This document shows, piece after piece, positions 1 to 12,180 of a stretch of DNA of 64,000 nucleotides. The position numbers were made by a program, and so were the translations under genes. Under the pieces are notes generated by a model. The model did not search any database, was not told where the DNA came from, and saw only the letters and a program-made list of their open reading frames with translations. The number at the start of each line of letters is the position of its first letter. Positions within the stretch are counted from its first letter, which is position 1. The DNA is from Chrysemys picta bellii (taxonomy: Eukaryota; Chordata; Testudines; Emydidae), in assembly GCF_011386835.1 (NCBI RefSeq), contig NC_088791.1, forward strand, positions 126,084,943 through 126,148,942. Reading direction: 5' to 3'.

Positions 1-461
1 AGACCAGCATGTGTCATTTTAACTACAGTGCCTTTCTCTTTTCTTACGATCAAATCCATCCCTATCATTTGATTGGCTGTTTATTTCAATCTTGTTATTT
101 ATGTGGCCCCAGAGTGTACATCACAGCTTGCATCGCCATAGCAGTGATATGCTAATAACCATGTCTGAATAACAGAAGTTTTTACTGTAGATGTTGTTTT
201 GGGTCTGCCTTATAGGTTGAAACTGAAAACGAGATAGAAGACAATCTTTCTTATAACTGAATAGCAGCTATTAATATCCTGTGTCTGTCTGTCAGGTAAT
301 CATTAAGTGTGTGTGAGTATGTGTGTGCCACTCTCATTGCCACTTCAAAAGTTATTTTTCCTTCCTTGGTATCCTGCTGTTAATTGATTTGTCTCGTTAG
401 ACTGACCTCACACTTTGTAAGGCAACTCACATCTTTTCATGTATTTATACCTGCTCCTGTA
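1..461. other. Probable PRR5 upstream intron, nothing recognised
   Basis: AT-rich unique-looking sequence at the left edge. I see no open exon with splice signals and no recognisable repeat. It is assigned to a PRR5 intron only because the next PRR5 exon lies downstream at 13992 and earlier exons were not found in the window. Confidence 0.4.
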
Positions 462-602
462 TTTTCCATTCTATGCATCCGATGAAGTGGGTTCTAGCCC
501 ACGAAAGTTCATGCCCAAATAAATGTGTTAGTCTCTAAGGTGCCACAAGTACTCCCTGTTGTTTTTGCTGATACAGACTAACACGGCTACCACTCTGAAA
601 CC
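462..602 (+). repeat. Interspersed repeat, TAGTCTCTAAGGTGCCAC family
   Basis: A segment with a 'gatgaagtgggtt...cccacgaaag' stretch, then 'aataaatgtgttagtctct' and 'gatacagactaacacggcta'. The same family occurs in reverse orientation at 31983-32030 (fragment) and 58623-58794 (with target duplication). I recognise it as a common amniote/turtle interspersed repeat but cannot name its class from sequence alone. Confidence 0.7.
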
Positions 603-3600
603 TGTGTTATCTCTGTAGTTTCTGACAGTCATATTAGCCTGCTCTGTTATGAATTTGCAGTCATTTCTGTATAAATATTCTCTCTCCCCACCTGGGATCT
701 GCTGCCTTTAAAACCTGTGTAAGGCAGGAAGCACTTATCTTCCTTACCTCATTTCATAGGTGTTTAAGAAAAGGCAAGATGGGGGACTAGCTAACTCAGG
801 AGATAGCTTCTGTATCCTGTTACTAGTCACTTCTAGGGCAGCTGTTGAAATCCGGTGCAGGATGGTTGTAGGCTGAAAGTTGTTAAAGCTGGTGGCACTA
901 ATTAGTGTATTTGGGCCTGATCCTGCAAACATTCCCTACCTCGTATTTTCTTTCTCTATCACGTAGTCCCATTAATTTCAACAGTCTGTAGGACTGAGCC
1001 CCTCAGTGGCAGGATCAAGATGAAGGCCAAGCACTGAAAGGTGAGTAACCTTTTCATGCCTAGACATGGATCCTCTCCAGGTCAGGAGTGAGGCCTGTTG
1101 ATAGGAGTAGTGTGAGGTGAAGCATGCACTGCTGCAGCCTGTTGTTCTAGGACTTTGTTCTCCAGGGCTGTCAATCCACCAATAGGCATGACTGCTATAT
1201 TGACTTAAATAATGGAGAGCCTGGCTTCTGCTCCTATTGTTTCTCCGAGCTTTAGTTCGGAGTTGTCAGGTACCTGGGATATGATTCTCCTCTGCTTCAG
1301 CTTCTTTTCACCTGTGATGGATCTGCACTGGGCGTTCTTTAAAGCATTAGGAAATGCACTGCATCTCTTAGCCATCTTTCACATCCTCCTGTGACAAGAC
1401 TCAGAGCCTGCCTTTGGAATTCCTGCTTGCTTTGCCCAAATGGATCTGGTAAAAGGCTGTTTCAAAAAATGTCCTTTTGGTTTATTAAAAATGTATCTGG
1501 CAGTTGGTCATTGTTGAAATTTGAGACCATCTCCGTTTGGTGCTTTGTTGTAAAAACTCCGCAGTCAGCTAAAACATAAAAGTTCAAGTAAGAGTGCTAT
1601 AGATACTTAATCAATGGCTAATGTACACTTCAGTGCATCTAAACTTGCAGTCTATTGATGCCCAGTGATTGGATGATACTGTAATAACAGAGCTTTAGTC
1701 CAAAGCTGCTGGTCCTTGGTACAATATGTGATTAAAATGGTCGTTTAATAGTTTATGTTTAAAAGGCAAGTGGAGGGTGACTGAATGAGGAGTCCTCTTT
1801 GGACCTAGATGTGGATACAAGACTACAGGACACTTTTAGGGAAATGATGTCCCTTTTTAAATATAAGCCCAAAAGTTAGTTGTTGTTGATCAGCCATGAC
1901 CGCTTGAAATGTAAAAGTGCTTCACTAATATTTTCATTAATGAACATGGTGAAGCAACTAAGGGTTGAGGGAGAATCCAAGGAGCAGCTGTGTACGCTGT
2001 CTGAGGCCTGGGGAAGAAGGCAGGAAGTCAGGGGGAGCCAGGAGCTGAGACGTGGTGTGAGGCAGCTGGGACGAGCGAGGGGATGGAACCCAGGAAGTAG
2101 CTGGCGGGGTTAGGTAGGTGAGACCCAAGACGTGAGGGGTGGGGTGGTGGACAAAAGCTGAGCACTAGGGTGATGAAGCCAGGAGGAGCAAGGGAAAGGA
2201 GCAGCAGACATTCTGTTCATAGCTAACCTTCTGGTCCATGTGTGTTGTGCATCTCACTCACGTGTGCCATAGAGGATAAGGATCTGTCACAGCTCTCACT
2301 TTGAGAGCCTGGCTGTTTAGTTCAAGTGGTACATTCAATCCCCAATTCAGTCCCTGGTGTTAGCCAAAATGGTGGCTGTCACTTAATTTTTAGGGTTCAT
2401 CAGTTTCTGATCAGTGTATCCTGTTAATGCTAAAGGCCTCCATGTAGGTGAATCAGGATCTTTACCGTTCCTTTCAATATACCTGCCCAGGCAATACCAT
2501 GCCTATGAGAAGTATGTGAGGTGAAGCTTGGACCTTTTGCACTCCATTACTTGGGCCAAAAAAAAAGCACAACATGAGCTATGCGAGAAGTGTTGGGGGA
2601 TGGGACACTTGTTTATATTTCCTTGTTTGTCCTAGACAGATGTAACTGAGTTATGTATGTGGAGTGAAGAGCAGTAGGCAGTGGCCTCCCATTTAGGATG
2701 TGGATTATTATGGGGTCATTCAAAAGAAAGCAGCAAAGCATATTAATCATACTGAGGCACACTGGTTAAAAACTATTATTCCAAAGTTTGGAGGGGGTTG
2801 ATTATGGAGGCACAGAGTGATGTGTGGTGAGGAGAGAATGGAACCTAGGGTTTGATTTTGTGCTCGGTGGAGAGAATGAATTGTGTGTGGGGATTTGTTT
2901 GAGGAGGGATATTGTGCAGTGACAAATGGGAGTGAAATGGGGACCGTGCAATGAGATGATCCACACTGTGGATCCCAGTGCTTGGAACGGCCTGACTCAC
3001 TGAGGCAACAATTCACAAAAAGCAACCATAGGGGGGCTGGTGCAGCAAACTCCACTTCTCAGAACCACTCAGTGCTTTTAGTTAGTGCTGACTCTCTGGG
3101 AGGGGTTACAGCACCAGTGCCTTCCCCTCACAAGGGAAATACTTAGGCCTTTTTCTTCTCTTCATAAAACAAGTTCCCTAATATAGATAATGATTAATCC
3201 CCTTTTTCAGGGGGTGTAGCCGTCCCTTTCCCTCAGGTGTTAAACAGCATAACCCTTGTCCACTGGATAAGAAAAGCTAAAACTGGTCCCTTTTTACACA
3301 GAGTAAATGGTGCACAATAAAATAAACCATCTTCCCTTCTGTCACGCTGCAGGGTTTCGCAGATCAGTTCCCCTCAGAGGAGAGAAGTTCTGTGTCTGCT
3401 CACTAGAACACAGCCTACAGCTAGCTCTCTGTCTTCTTTCATCCTTGTAACAAGCCCCACGTGAGTGGCAACTCCCAGGCATGCCATCCCCATGCAGGCT
3501 TTATGGATGGGGTTTTCAAAGGAGCCTAAGGAAATTAGATGCCCAGCTCCCATTGAAATATGATGCCTGATTCCCTTAGGCTCTGTGGAAAATCCCATCC

Positions 3601-3861
3601 TGAGCCCCTCAGGGATGGGAATGAGGGGCACATACATTGTTTATTTCTCACGTTTGTCTTGTCTAGGAATATTGAAACGGGTGGAGCTAAGAACTTGTCT
3701 CTTTTGGCATCTGGGATGCTATTGGGTCACCTTTTTAATTTGTTTCCTAATTTAAATAGCTTTTTTCTTACAGTAAGAAATGAGTAGGGAAGGAATGGAG
3801 AAAAGAGAGACAAACAAAAATTACAATACAGTTACACATGGTCAGATTCTGCCCCCCTTAC
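603..3861. other. Intronic stretch without recognised gene
   Basis: About 3.3 kb with no convincing exon. A short GATCCTG/AGTCAATGGG-type degenerate repeat lies near 905-1020. The short open frames (for example 1212-1394, 2747-3055, 3374-3637) have no family signature and no splice context matching PRR5. Confidence 0.45.
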
Positions 3862-3864
3862 TCA

Positions 3865-4065
3865 GGGCTTGTCTTCACTACTGTGCTACATCGGCGCAGC
3901 GCGTCTTCACCAGAATACACTCCACCATCGAAGTAATTACTCCACCTCAGTGAGAGTGTAGACAGCGCTTTAAGTAGATGTAACTTACATCGCTAAGGGG
4001 GTTGCCTTTTCACCCCCCTGAGTGACGTAAGTTACGTCGACTTAAGCGGTAGTGTAGACAAGCCC
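3865..4065. mobile_element. Harbinger-like miniature inverted-repeat element
   Basis: 201 bp bounded by inverted termini GGGCTTGTCTTCACTAC and GTAGTGTAGACAAGCCC, flanked on both sides by TCA (3862-3864 and 4066-4068), a 3-bp target duplication. The interior is partly palindromic around the ACGTAAGTTACGTC-type segments. It has no coding capacity. Length, termini and 3-bp duplication fit a non-autonomous PIF/Harbinger-type element; the class is inferred. Related copies are at 53405-53660, 58866-59070 and 60022-60239. Confidence 0.75.
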
Positions 4066-4068
4066 TCA

Positions 4069-6945
4069 GGCTGAGTACCACCTTACTCCATGCGTAATGC
4101 CACAGGTTTCGAGGGGACTGCTCAAGAAGTAAGGTGCTACCCGTTGTCATTCAGGGTGTCAGAAGCTGGCCTTTTACAAACATAAAAGAATATTGCACAG
4201 TTTTAAAAAAAACAACCACCACTAGAAATAAATGTCTTGATTAGGATTGGTTGGTTGCCATGGTAAAAGACAAGGGAAAGTCATGACTTTGATTTTTTTT
4301 TAAATGGAAAATCACAGAACCCATTTTAATAAGTATCAAGTTCATGGCATAGTTACAAGTCATATATCCTTTATTTTACTATAAAATTGCTTTAAACTAT
4401 TTAATACTATTCAAATAGTAGTTCAAAACCATTAAATGAGCCCAGGCTTCATCATATTGGACACATAGAGAGCTAAATTCATAGAAGAACCTTAGGCCAA
4501 TTCAGGAAGGCATTTAAGCCTGTGTTCACATTTAAATTTAGGCACATGCTTACATGCCTTCCTGAATCAGGGCTGTAATTTTAATCATTTCAGAACTTAG
4601 ATGTTATACAGATTTAAAACCAAGCATAATAAATCCTTAAATCTTCAGTCACTCTTTTGAGTATATCTGTGCATTATATTCTCCAGCTTTACTTACTCAC
4701 ACAGTCCAGGGTAGTAAATCCATGTGTCAGTTTTTCAATTCTTTAAAATGGATCGGTTTCTACCTTCTGCCTGTGAACGCCTGTTGATTTTGATCATAGT
4801 TGTGCTTGCCAAAGAAAGAATTTGCATTTCCTTTCCTCTGTGTTTTGCAAATGAAGGCCACATATACTCTTGCAAACTCAATGGTTGATAGTTAATCCAC
4901 TGGATTTATACCAGTTGACACACAAACTGCCACACTAGCCATGCTTAACTGTGTTCTAGACACATGAAGTTTTGCCCGCCAACCTCACTAATGCTCTGCT
5001 ACAGCTACAATTCCCAGTTCTCCACAAGACTTCCAGAAACTGCATTCTTGGAGAGTTTCATAAGGCTCTATCAAACCCCATTGGGACACAAATACCAAGA
5101 ATAGCTAATACCATGTTCCAGCACAATTAATTGTCTTTTCTTCTGTAGAGGGCGTACAGACTTAAATCCATCCTCCCTGAAGATTGGAGATGAGTATAGT
5201 ACTTGTTTCTCTCCTTCTGCGTGTTTTTATTGTCCCAAGGCATGTCAATTTCCCTTTGGTGCAATTAATCATGCGGCATACATTTCCGTCTGAATGTTTT
5301 TTCCCACGGTATCAAAGTGTTAATTGTATCCCAAAATGCAAGTGTTCAAGTGCAGGGACGTGTAGATAGTGACAATGGCATCAGTGCCCGACTTTTTTGC
5401 CGTTCTTACTCTGGACAGTTTCTCCACGGTGCTATCTGGCTGTTTGCTCCACCCCGCTCCTATCCCCTCCCTCACTATCTCTTCTCTTCCCGTGACTCCA
5501 CCCATCTTCCTCTTCTTCCCACACTCTCTTTTCCTTTCCCCCGTCCCTTCAGTGTCCTCTCTCCCTTCTCTCTTGGTTTAGTTAATTGCCTCCCAACAAA
5601 ATCCCACCCAAAAGACTGAAAAACACCAAAACAAAATGAGAACAAGTATCTTGGCACTAACATGGGAGACACAAACCATGACCGTGTTCACGCTGCTTGT
5701 GTGTCACGTCTAGAACTGGTAAGAAATTTTCTGTCAATGTTTTTCCATCAGATACCTGCCTGGTCATCTGCTAGGCTCCTCCAGGCTACTGGGGAGCCCA
5801 GTCTCCCAGCAGCCCAGGATCCTGGCTCCTTAGCATCCTGGACTCCCAGCTGCCATACTCCCAGCTGCAGGGCAGCCTGCCAGGCTCTTTGGGGCAGGGA
5901 CTGTCTCTTGCTATGTGTTTGTACAGCCCCTAGCATATGGGGACCCAGATCTCAGTTGTGGTCTCTAGGCCCTGTCATAATAGAAATAACAAAAAGTTCT
6001 CTGTAACTTCTGGGGAAGGTACAATTCATGATTTAATCTAAAGTAGTGAAGTATGGATTTTGAGAGTGTTATTAAACTTTAAAAGATGTGACAGTACAGA
6101 CCTTTTCCAGTTTCAGTATCATCCATATCTTCAGGACTTAAATCTCCATCATCCATCCTTCAAAAGATGATCAAGAGTCTGACCTGAGTTCATCAGAGTA
6201 ATCCCACTGAAAATGCCAGAGTTACTTTTGGATTTCACAGTGGTGTAACTCAGATCAGGATCTGGCCCAGTATGAATGCTCCCTCTTTTCCTTCAGAAAT
6301 ACTAGCATGTTTGCCTCTGTATGGCCCTGCAATATCTGGGTCCTCAAATTGAGAAATAGAGACCTTTGAAAGGAATTAAATAGATGCATCTTACACTCAA
6401 AGAAGCATAAAACTCTCCAGATAAATGAGACTGGGTTCATGAAAAGTAACAGTTATGTTTTAAAGGAAGATTTTTGCATAGTTAAAGAGCCCATCAAAGC
6501 TACTGTTTTACTGATGATGTTCAGCATTTTAGTCTCTGTCTCTAATGCATGGATTCCTGCACAGTAGCACCAGCCTGTAATATTATTGCCCACATAAAGC
6601 AGGCCAGTTTTTAGCATCAAGGTCTGTCTTTTGTTTTATTCTCCTGCATTGATGTGATGCACAGCATGGCATAACATGGTAGCTGGAAAAATTAAAAGAT
6701 GCCAATCCAGATACATACTCGTAAGAACCAGAAAAGTATACCAGACCTGGTTATTTTGGTGAATAGCAAACCATGCTGAGAGGCACTGTGCACTGACATT
6801 TACAATGGAACACTGCAGCTGCCTGAGATTTCAGTAATAAAGCAAAGAGAGTTCAGAGACATCATGTGATCCGATGGGATTATGGAAGACCTCTCACCCC
6901 GGTTTTTCTTATGTCTTAAACTAGCCTACTGCATGCTGAAGTACA
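4069..6945. other. Intronic stretch; one repeat fragment
   Basis: No exon recognised. A degenerate repeat with 'ttggggcagggactgtctc' and 'tttgtacagcccctagca' sits at about 5880-5975, and the same family recurs near 13735-13855, 39035-39150 and 55325-55365. A short CTGAGTT...GATCAGGATCTGGCCC repeat lies at 6190-6270. The region 5440-5580 is pyrimidine-rich and produces several overlapping open frames with no family signature. Confidence 0.45.
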
Positions 6946-7185
6946 CGCCTGCAGCCATACCGCTTCTGGGTGTGATCTTGTCAGCTCTCAAAAGCAAAGC
7001 AGGAATAGGTTTAGGTAGTACTTAAATAGGAGTTGGGCTCTTAGGTGAGATGTAAAACTGCTGTGGTGACCATTGTGGTCATTAGAGATTGCTCTGAACT
7101 TTTTGCAAAAGAGAGCTTGTGAACTACAGTGTTACTAACCAAACCCCAATTTGGATTATTGCATCTTGCCTGACTAGATTTCTCC
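6946..7185 (+). mobile_element. 5S rRNA-derived SINE (DeuSINE/AmnSINE1-like), decayed
   Basis: The first ~95 bp align by eye with vertebrate 5S rRNA: GCCATACC at 6954, TGATCTTGTCAG-like sequence at 6973, the box-A-like AAGCAAAGCAGG at 6992-7003 and the box-C region GTAGTACTTAAATAGGAG at 7016-7033. The following segment with 'gatgtaaaac' and 'tgtggtcattagagat' resembles the central domain that follows 5S heads in the DeuSINE/AmnSINE1 superfamily. Divergence from 5S is considerable, so it is an old insertion. A plain 5S pseudogene is less likely because the conserved-looking domain continues past the 5S end. Confidence 0.7.
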
Positions 7186-7469
7186 CTCCATTTACAATTA
7201 GATACTTATGGGCTGATGCTCCACTGGTGTAAACTGTAGCTATGACGATTTACACCCACAGAAGATCTGTCTCCTCCCTCTTCACTTTCTGTCTTAAACT
7301 GTTATCCTTTGTTGCTTTGTGCTGTTACACAGCTGCTGCTCCCTGTCCCAGAGGTAGCTGCATTTCAGTGCTGGCTGAAGCCATTCCAGTATCTAGCAAT
7401 CTTTGCAAAGCACTCGGAGATCTCGCTGTTTGAAAATGGCTAAATATAAATGTAAGAGATTATTACCAT

Positions 7470-7765
7470 GTTGTCAGCTTTCATGATTTTATCATGAGTG
7501 TTGTAATATTTGGTGTTTTCCTGAACCCCAAGCTCCTGGAGTCAAGTCATTACATGAGAATCGCAGTTTTCATATATATAAAATAGTAAGGTTCTAGCTC
7601 TCATGAAAGTGTGACCCAAATGTATCCTAAAAGCTAAAAACCCTAAGAAAAAAAATCCAAAATGTATCATTTGGCTTAAAAATCATGAGATTTTTTTCAT
7701 CTCTTGATATTGGGGGCAAGGAGGGTCTGACTTATGATTTTTCAGTGCTCAGGGTGGACAGTACT
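7470..7765 (+). repeat. Interspersed repeat, TCATGATTTTATC family
   Basis: Contains 'catgattttatcatgagt', 'aatatttggtgttttcct', 'ctcctggagtcaagt' and 'aaaaatcatgagattttt'. A second copy with the same order of blocks lies at 21270-21570, just upstream of the last PRR5 exon, and a short fragment lies near 32185-32245. No ORF; class unknown. Confidence 0.65.
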
Positions 7766-8004
7766 GCTAACAGTTTAAAGTTAACTCAGAATTAACAGCA
7801 TACATCAACATATAAATAAACTGCACTATACACACTTCATTTAAAAGAAGATAATGTTCTTAACACACGGTGTTTCCATTCTCCTCAAATAAGTGACTTT
7901 ATTGAGGTCCCTTTGCCTGCTCTCTCCCCTCATCTCCTGTTTTCCCCTGGAAGGCTGTAGACATCAGGCTGCACAGGATATTTAATATTGTTAGTTCTTT
8001 TTAT

Positions 8005-8285
8005 TTCAGTAGTGCTTAGAGATCCAAACCACGATTGGTCCTATTGTGCTAGGCACGGTACAAACACACAGTGTGAGACAGACTCTGTTGTGAAGAAGAG
8101 CTTGCAATCTAAACAGACAAGACAGATAAAGGGTGGGAGAAAGTTAGTATTATTCCATTTTACAGATGAGGAACTGAAGCAGCAAGAGATCCATTGATGT
8201 GCCCCAGGTGACAAAGGAAGTCTGTAGCAGAGCCATGAATTGAATCTGAGCCCTAGTTCTGTGCTTTAACTACAAGACCATCTAT
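8005..8285 (+). mobile_element. MIR/CORE-SINE-like remnant
   Basis: Contains a 'tgctaggcacggtacaaaca' block, 'aagagcttgcaatctaaaca' and then 'cattttacagatgaggaact', followed by an 'aattgaatctgagccctag'-type end. These are the standard blocks of MIR-type CORE-SINEs. A second copy is at 48325-48545. No function is implied. Confidence 0.65.
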
Positions 8286-10294
8286 CCTCCCTCTCAGTAC
8301 CGTTCACTGGCACCAGCAATGCCACTCCTTAGCAGGTTTTTGCAGAGTCTTGAACTGGTGGTTTCCACATTTTGTTGGGCTCTCTCTCTTGAATATTCTA
8401 GGAGTTAGGTGTCTGGATTTTCATTTTCCCACGTATATTTGTAAGACAAATGTAACTTATCTCTGGAAGTAAAGGACCCCAGACATGGCTCAATGTCCAG
8501 GGTAAGAACATGCATAATCAAATGGATACATTACTTGTTTCAGTGGATCAGTTGAGAGTACACTGACTATAAATCTATGTTGTGGTCACCTATCCATACA
8601 TTAAAATGTACAATATGGACTGCCCCACATACAACTAAATATAAACCAAACCCCTCCAACCTTCAGCCCACCACAAAAGTCAGAGGAAATAGTTGGTCTT
8701 TGTAGTTTTTCCAGAAGGTTAACCAAGTTAGAACAGCCAGCTCTCCCCCAAAAGCCACAAGGATCAGCACAGGGATGACTCAGAGCCACTTGCCTCCTTA
8801 GGAGCCAGAGTGAGACTGAGGATCTTGTGCTTAGGTGATCCTTATAAAATGAGTTGGGTCCTCTGCATCCAGTTTTCAATGGACAAATGTCACCTGACCA
8901 ACTGTATGTAACAGAAGTTGGTCCAATCAAAGATATTACCTCACCCATCTGACCAGCTGACAGTAATTGCAAGCCTTGCTGGCAGACTCAGAGAGGCCTG
9001 GGACTGAAAGCACCATGGTGTCAGAAAGCAAGACATGGAGGGTCAGGTCTAGTGGTTGGAGCAGTGGAAGTCATGCCTAGTGGTCAGTGTAGTGGCAGCT
9101 AGACCAGAAACGGGAGACATACTCAGGAGCAGGAAAGCAAGAGTAGAGCTGGGAGCTAGGTTAGAGCAGGCTAAAACCTGTGGAGTTTGTCCCCACTATC
9201 AGGCAGGGGAGAGTTCCAAGTTATGAAGTGATGCTGGGCAGGCTGAGCTGCTGTTTCTCCTGTGAGGCTTGTATATCTGCCCTGAGAGTCACCAGACCAG
9301 CTCCTGGCTTGTGGATTGGCTGGAGCCTAGCTCAAAAATGACTCATCACCACATGTGGCTTAATCAGGGATAACTCATCTCCTCACACACCGATACCGCA
9401 ACACCCCCTCTCACATCGAGGCGGTCCCTCCAGCACATACAGGTATATTGGTGGAGCTGGGCACATGCTTATGCTTATGCCCGTTCTTTGGATAAATACA
9501 GGGCTCTGGGGCATTCAATCTGGCACTCATTCACACACCAAAAATAAATAGTTTTACAAGTTCATCATATAGCTTGAAGTCCATCATACTTCTGGTATTA
9601 AGAGAGGCGACATACAAATTGCACCACTGAAAATGTGTATGTGTATATATATATGTTTTGCTGTTTAATCGCTAAAGGCACAATCCCCTCCCAGAGAATT
9701 CAGGAAGATCTGTAACAATAGTTTGGGCAGGAAGGATCTTGCAGGTGGTAACAATGTATTTGTGCCAAGAGACAAAATAAAAGAAAGGTCATCACATCTC
9801 CGGAGGGAGCCAGATGCTCTATGGCTTTTCAAAAAGTATTGAAAAATGTCTGATGACTGAATACAGAGCTGAGGGCTAAGACTAATTGCTGCCTGTGTCA
9901 GCCAGCTGGAGGTTTAACCTCATTCAAAGATAACGGCACTTTGAGGTCTCCATGCTTGAAAAGTGGGGATGCAAATAAACTAAAGTAAAAATGAGGGCTG
10001 GAGATTAATGTCGTTCTAGTTCTTGCAAGTGAAAGAAGGAACTTTGTGACTGAACTGGAGGTGAAATTGAACTGTCAGATGCTGTTGTGAAAGGGCTTGT
10101 GGGAGGAGAGAAGATCCCATAGTGCTAGTGAACTGATCATATTCTTCAAGTGCCTTTTACAACAGCAGGCAGAATCCTTCTCCAATCCCAGGGGAGATAG
10201 CAGCACTGTGACAGAGTAATAGGACTGCTTCTCTCCCCCGGGACTGGAGAATAATCGCTAGTGGCTCAGATACCTCCTCAGTCAACTCCTACTC
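8286..10294. other. Intronic stretch, possible old LTR-like repeat
   Basis: No exon recognised. The interval 8985-9440 is purine-rich on + and contains 'gtggattggctggagcc', reminiscent of a promoter block in LTRs, but I could not find paired TG...CA ends with a target duplication, so I leave it unclassified. A short TATATATATATATG tract lies at about 9641-9655. Confidence 0.35.
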
Positions 10295-10918
10295 AGGAGG
10301 TACTGAGGAGATGTCTGAGCCATTAGCGATTATCTTCAAAAAGTCATGGAAGACGGGAGAGATTCCAGAGGACTGGAAAAGGGCAAATATAGTGCCTATT
10401 TATAAAAAGGGAAATAAGGACAATATGGGGAATTACAGACCAATCAGCTTCACTTCAGTACACACAAAGAAAATGGAGCAAATAATTAAGCAATCAGTTT
10501 GCAAACATCTAGAAGATAATAAGGTGATAAGTAACAGCATGAATTTGTCAAGAACAAATTGTGTCAAACCAACCTAATAGCTTTCTTGACAGGGTAGCAA
10601 GTCTGTGGAGATGGGGAAGCGGTAGATGTGGTATATCTTGACTTTAGTAAGGCTTTTGATACTGTCTTGCATGACCGTCTTATAAACAAACTACTATAAG
10701 GTGGGTGCATATAACTGGTTGGAAAACCGTTCCCAGAGAGTAGTTATCAGTGGTTCACCATCAAGCTGGAAGGGCATAACGAGTGGGGTCCTGCAAGGAT
10801 CAGTTCTGGGTCCATTCTGTTCAATATCTTCATCAGTGATTTAGATAACGGCATAGAGAGTACACTTCTAAAATGTGTGGACGATACCAAGCTTGGAGGG
10901 GTTGCAAGTGCTTTGGAG
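10295..10918 (+). mobile_element. CR1 LINE fragment, reverse transcriptase domain
   Basis: The + strand encodes the start of the CR1 RT region (EPLAIIFKKSWKTGEIPEDW at 10318, then a YKKG...NYRPIS block), continuing past a frameshift or stop into an [14 protein letters not shown] block near 10635 and a GVLQGSVLG-like block near 10790. It ends at 10918, where a hAT-like element is inserted in a region matching the FADDTKLGG segment (here degraded). Both ends are missing and the frame is broken, so this is a dead fragment. Confidence 0.85.
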
Positions 10919-11110
10919 CAGTGGTTCTCAACCAGGGGTACACATACCGTGGGGGTACTCAGAGATCTTTCAGGGGGTATATCAACTCATCTAGCTGTTT
11001 GCCTAGTTTTACAACAGGCTACGCAAAAAAGCACTAGCCAAGTCAGTAAAAAATATAATTTCATACACACAGTGACTTGTTTGTACTGCTCTATATACTA
11101 CACACTGACC
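10919..11110 (+). mobile_element. hAT-like element, right-truncated
   Basis: Begins with CAGTGGTTCTCAACC directly after a CR1 segment and matches the longer copy at 51003-51397, which has both inverted ends. The right end is lost where a minus-strand CR1 fragment begins. The hAT assignment rests on the CAGTGGTTCTCAAC terminus and on the full copy. Confidence 0.6.
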
Positions 11111-11112
11111 TA

Positions 11113-11240
11113 GAGAGGTGTTTGTCCAGTCTGTTCTTAAATACCTCTAATGATGGAGATTCCACAACCTCCATTAGTAACCTGTTCCAGTGTTTAACTA
11201 TCCTTATAGTTAGAAAGTTTTCCTAATATTTAACCTAATG
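11113..11240 (-). mobile_element. CR1 LINE 3' ORF fragment, minus strand
   Basis: Read on the minus strand it gives a NIRKTFLTIRIVKHWN-type block and then [18 protein letters not shown], the C-terminal end of CR1 ORF2 (compare 35395-35515 in the intact copy). Only about 128 bp remain. Confidence 0.8.
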
Positions 11241-11832
11241 TTTTTGTTATTTCTCTTTCTCTCTCTCTCTCTCATTATAACTTTTTGAGTGTTTTTTCTC
11301 TTATTTTCTGTCTGCTCAGTTATCCACATTATAATTGGTTGAATAGCGTAAAAAAAAAGATTTGCAAATCTACGTGGTGAGTTCGTTCTGATGTTACTCA
11401 TGAGGTCACATTATGAGTTTTCAGATTGCTGGTGGACTATAGTTATTAAAATGATTGTGAATCCTGATAGCGTCACAGAATTTAGCCCAAGTGAATATGT
11501 AAGGAGAAATTAATCTCAGAAGTTTATTCTTTATTCTCTAAACCCCACTGAATAGGGATGCAGCCCTATTTGCTCTTTGTTAGTCATCATTTATTATTTT
11601 CCTTTTAAAAACTTTCAATCATCCAATCAGGGAGCAGAGGTTATAACATGTGACTTCAGTTATTAATCACACAGTACAAGTAGCAAAGAAATGAAGTGAA
11701 CCATTCACAGACATTTTCACAGGCTGAAATTTGTTCTCAGAAGCTATTTGGTGAATACTGACAGATAACAAATACATCTACAAAAATGGGGATCATTTCA
11801 TGAAGAGAAGAAAGGGCATCCATTGTGTAATT
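11241..11832. other. Intronic stretch with CT microsatellite
   Basis: AT-rich and otherwise featureless. A (CT)n/(TC)n run lies at about 11252-11274. No exon or classified repeat seen. Confidence 0.45.
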
Positions 11833-12180
11833 CAGGGGTTCTCAGACTTCATTGCACTGTGACCCCCTTCGGACAACAAAAATTACTACATGACCCCACA
11901 AGGGGGGACTGAAGCCTGAGCCTGCCTGAGCTCCGCCGCCCGTCTGGGGCCAGGGGAAGGGTGGGGAACCAAAGAACTTCAGCCCCAGGTGTGGGGCCTG
12001 TAACCTGAGCACCATCACCCAAGGGTGAAGCCTTTGGGCTTCAGCTTCAGCCCCAGGCAGTGGGGCTTCGGCTTCGTCCTCAGCCCCCGGCCCCAGCAAG
12101 TCTAACACCAGCCCTGGCAACCCCGTTAAAACAGGGTCGCGACCCACTTTGGGGTCCCGACCCACAGTTTGAGACCCACG
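11833..12180 (+). mobile_element. hAT-like non-autonomous element
   Basis: Starts with CAGGGGTTCTCAGACTT and ends with a CAGTTTGAGACCCAC block, approximate inverted repeats. Flanks GTGTAATT (left) and GGGTAATT (right) are 7/8 identical, which fits an 8-bp hAT target duplication with one change. The interior is GC-rich, with 'cagggtcgcgacccacttt' near the right end. Exact right boundary uncertain by a few bases. Confidence 0.65.

Noticed and set aside
6946..7040. Functional 5S rRNA gene
   Set aside because: Many substitutions in the internal control region, and it continues into a SINE-like domain instead of a T-run terminator.
10877..11113. 78-codon frame as a gene
   Set aside because: Spans the junction between a CR1 fragment and a hAT-like element.
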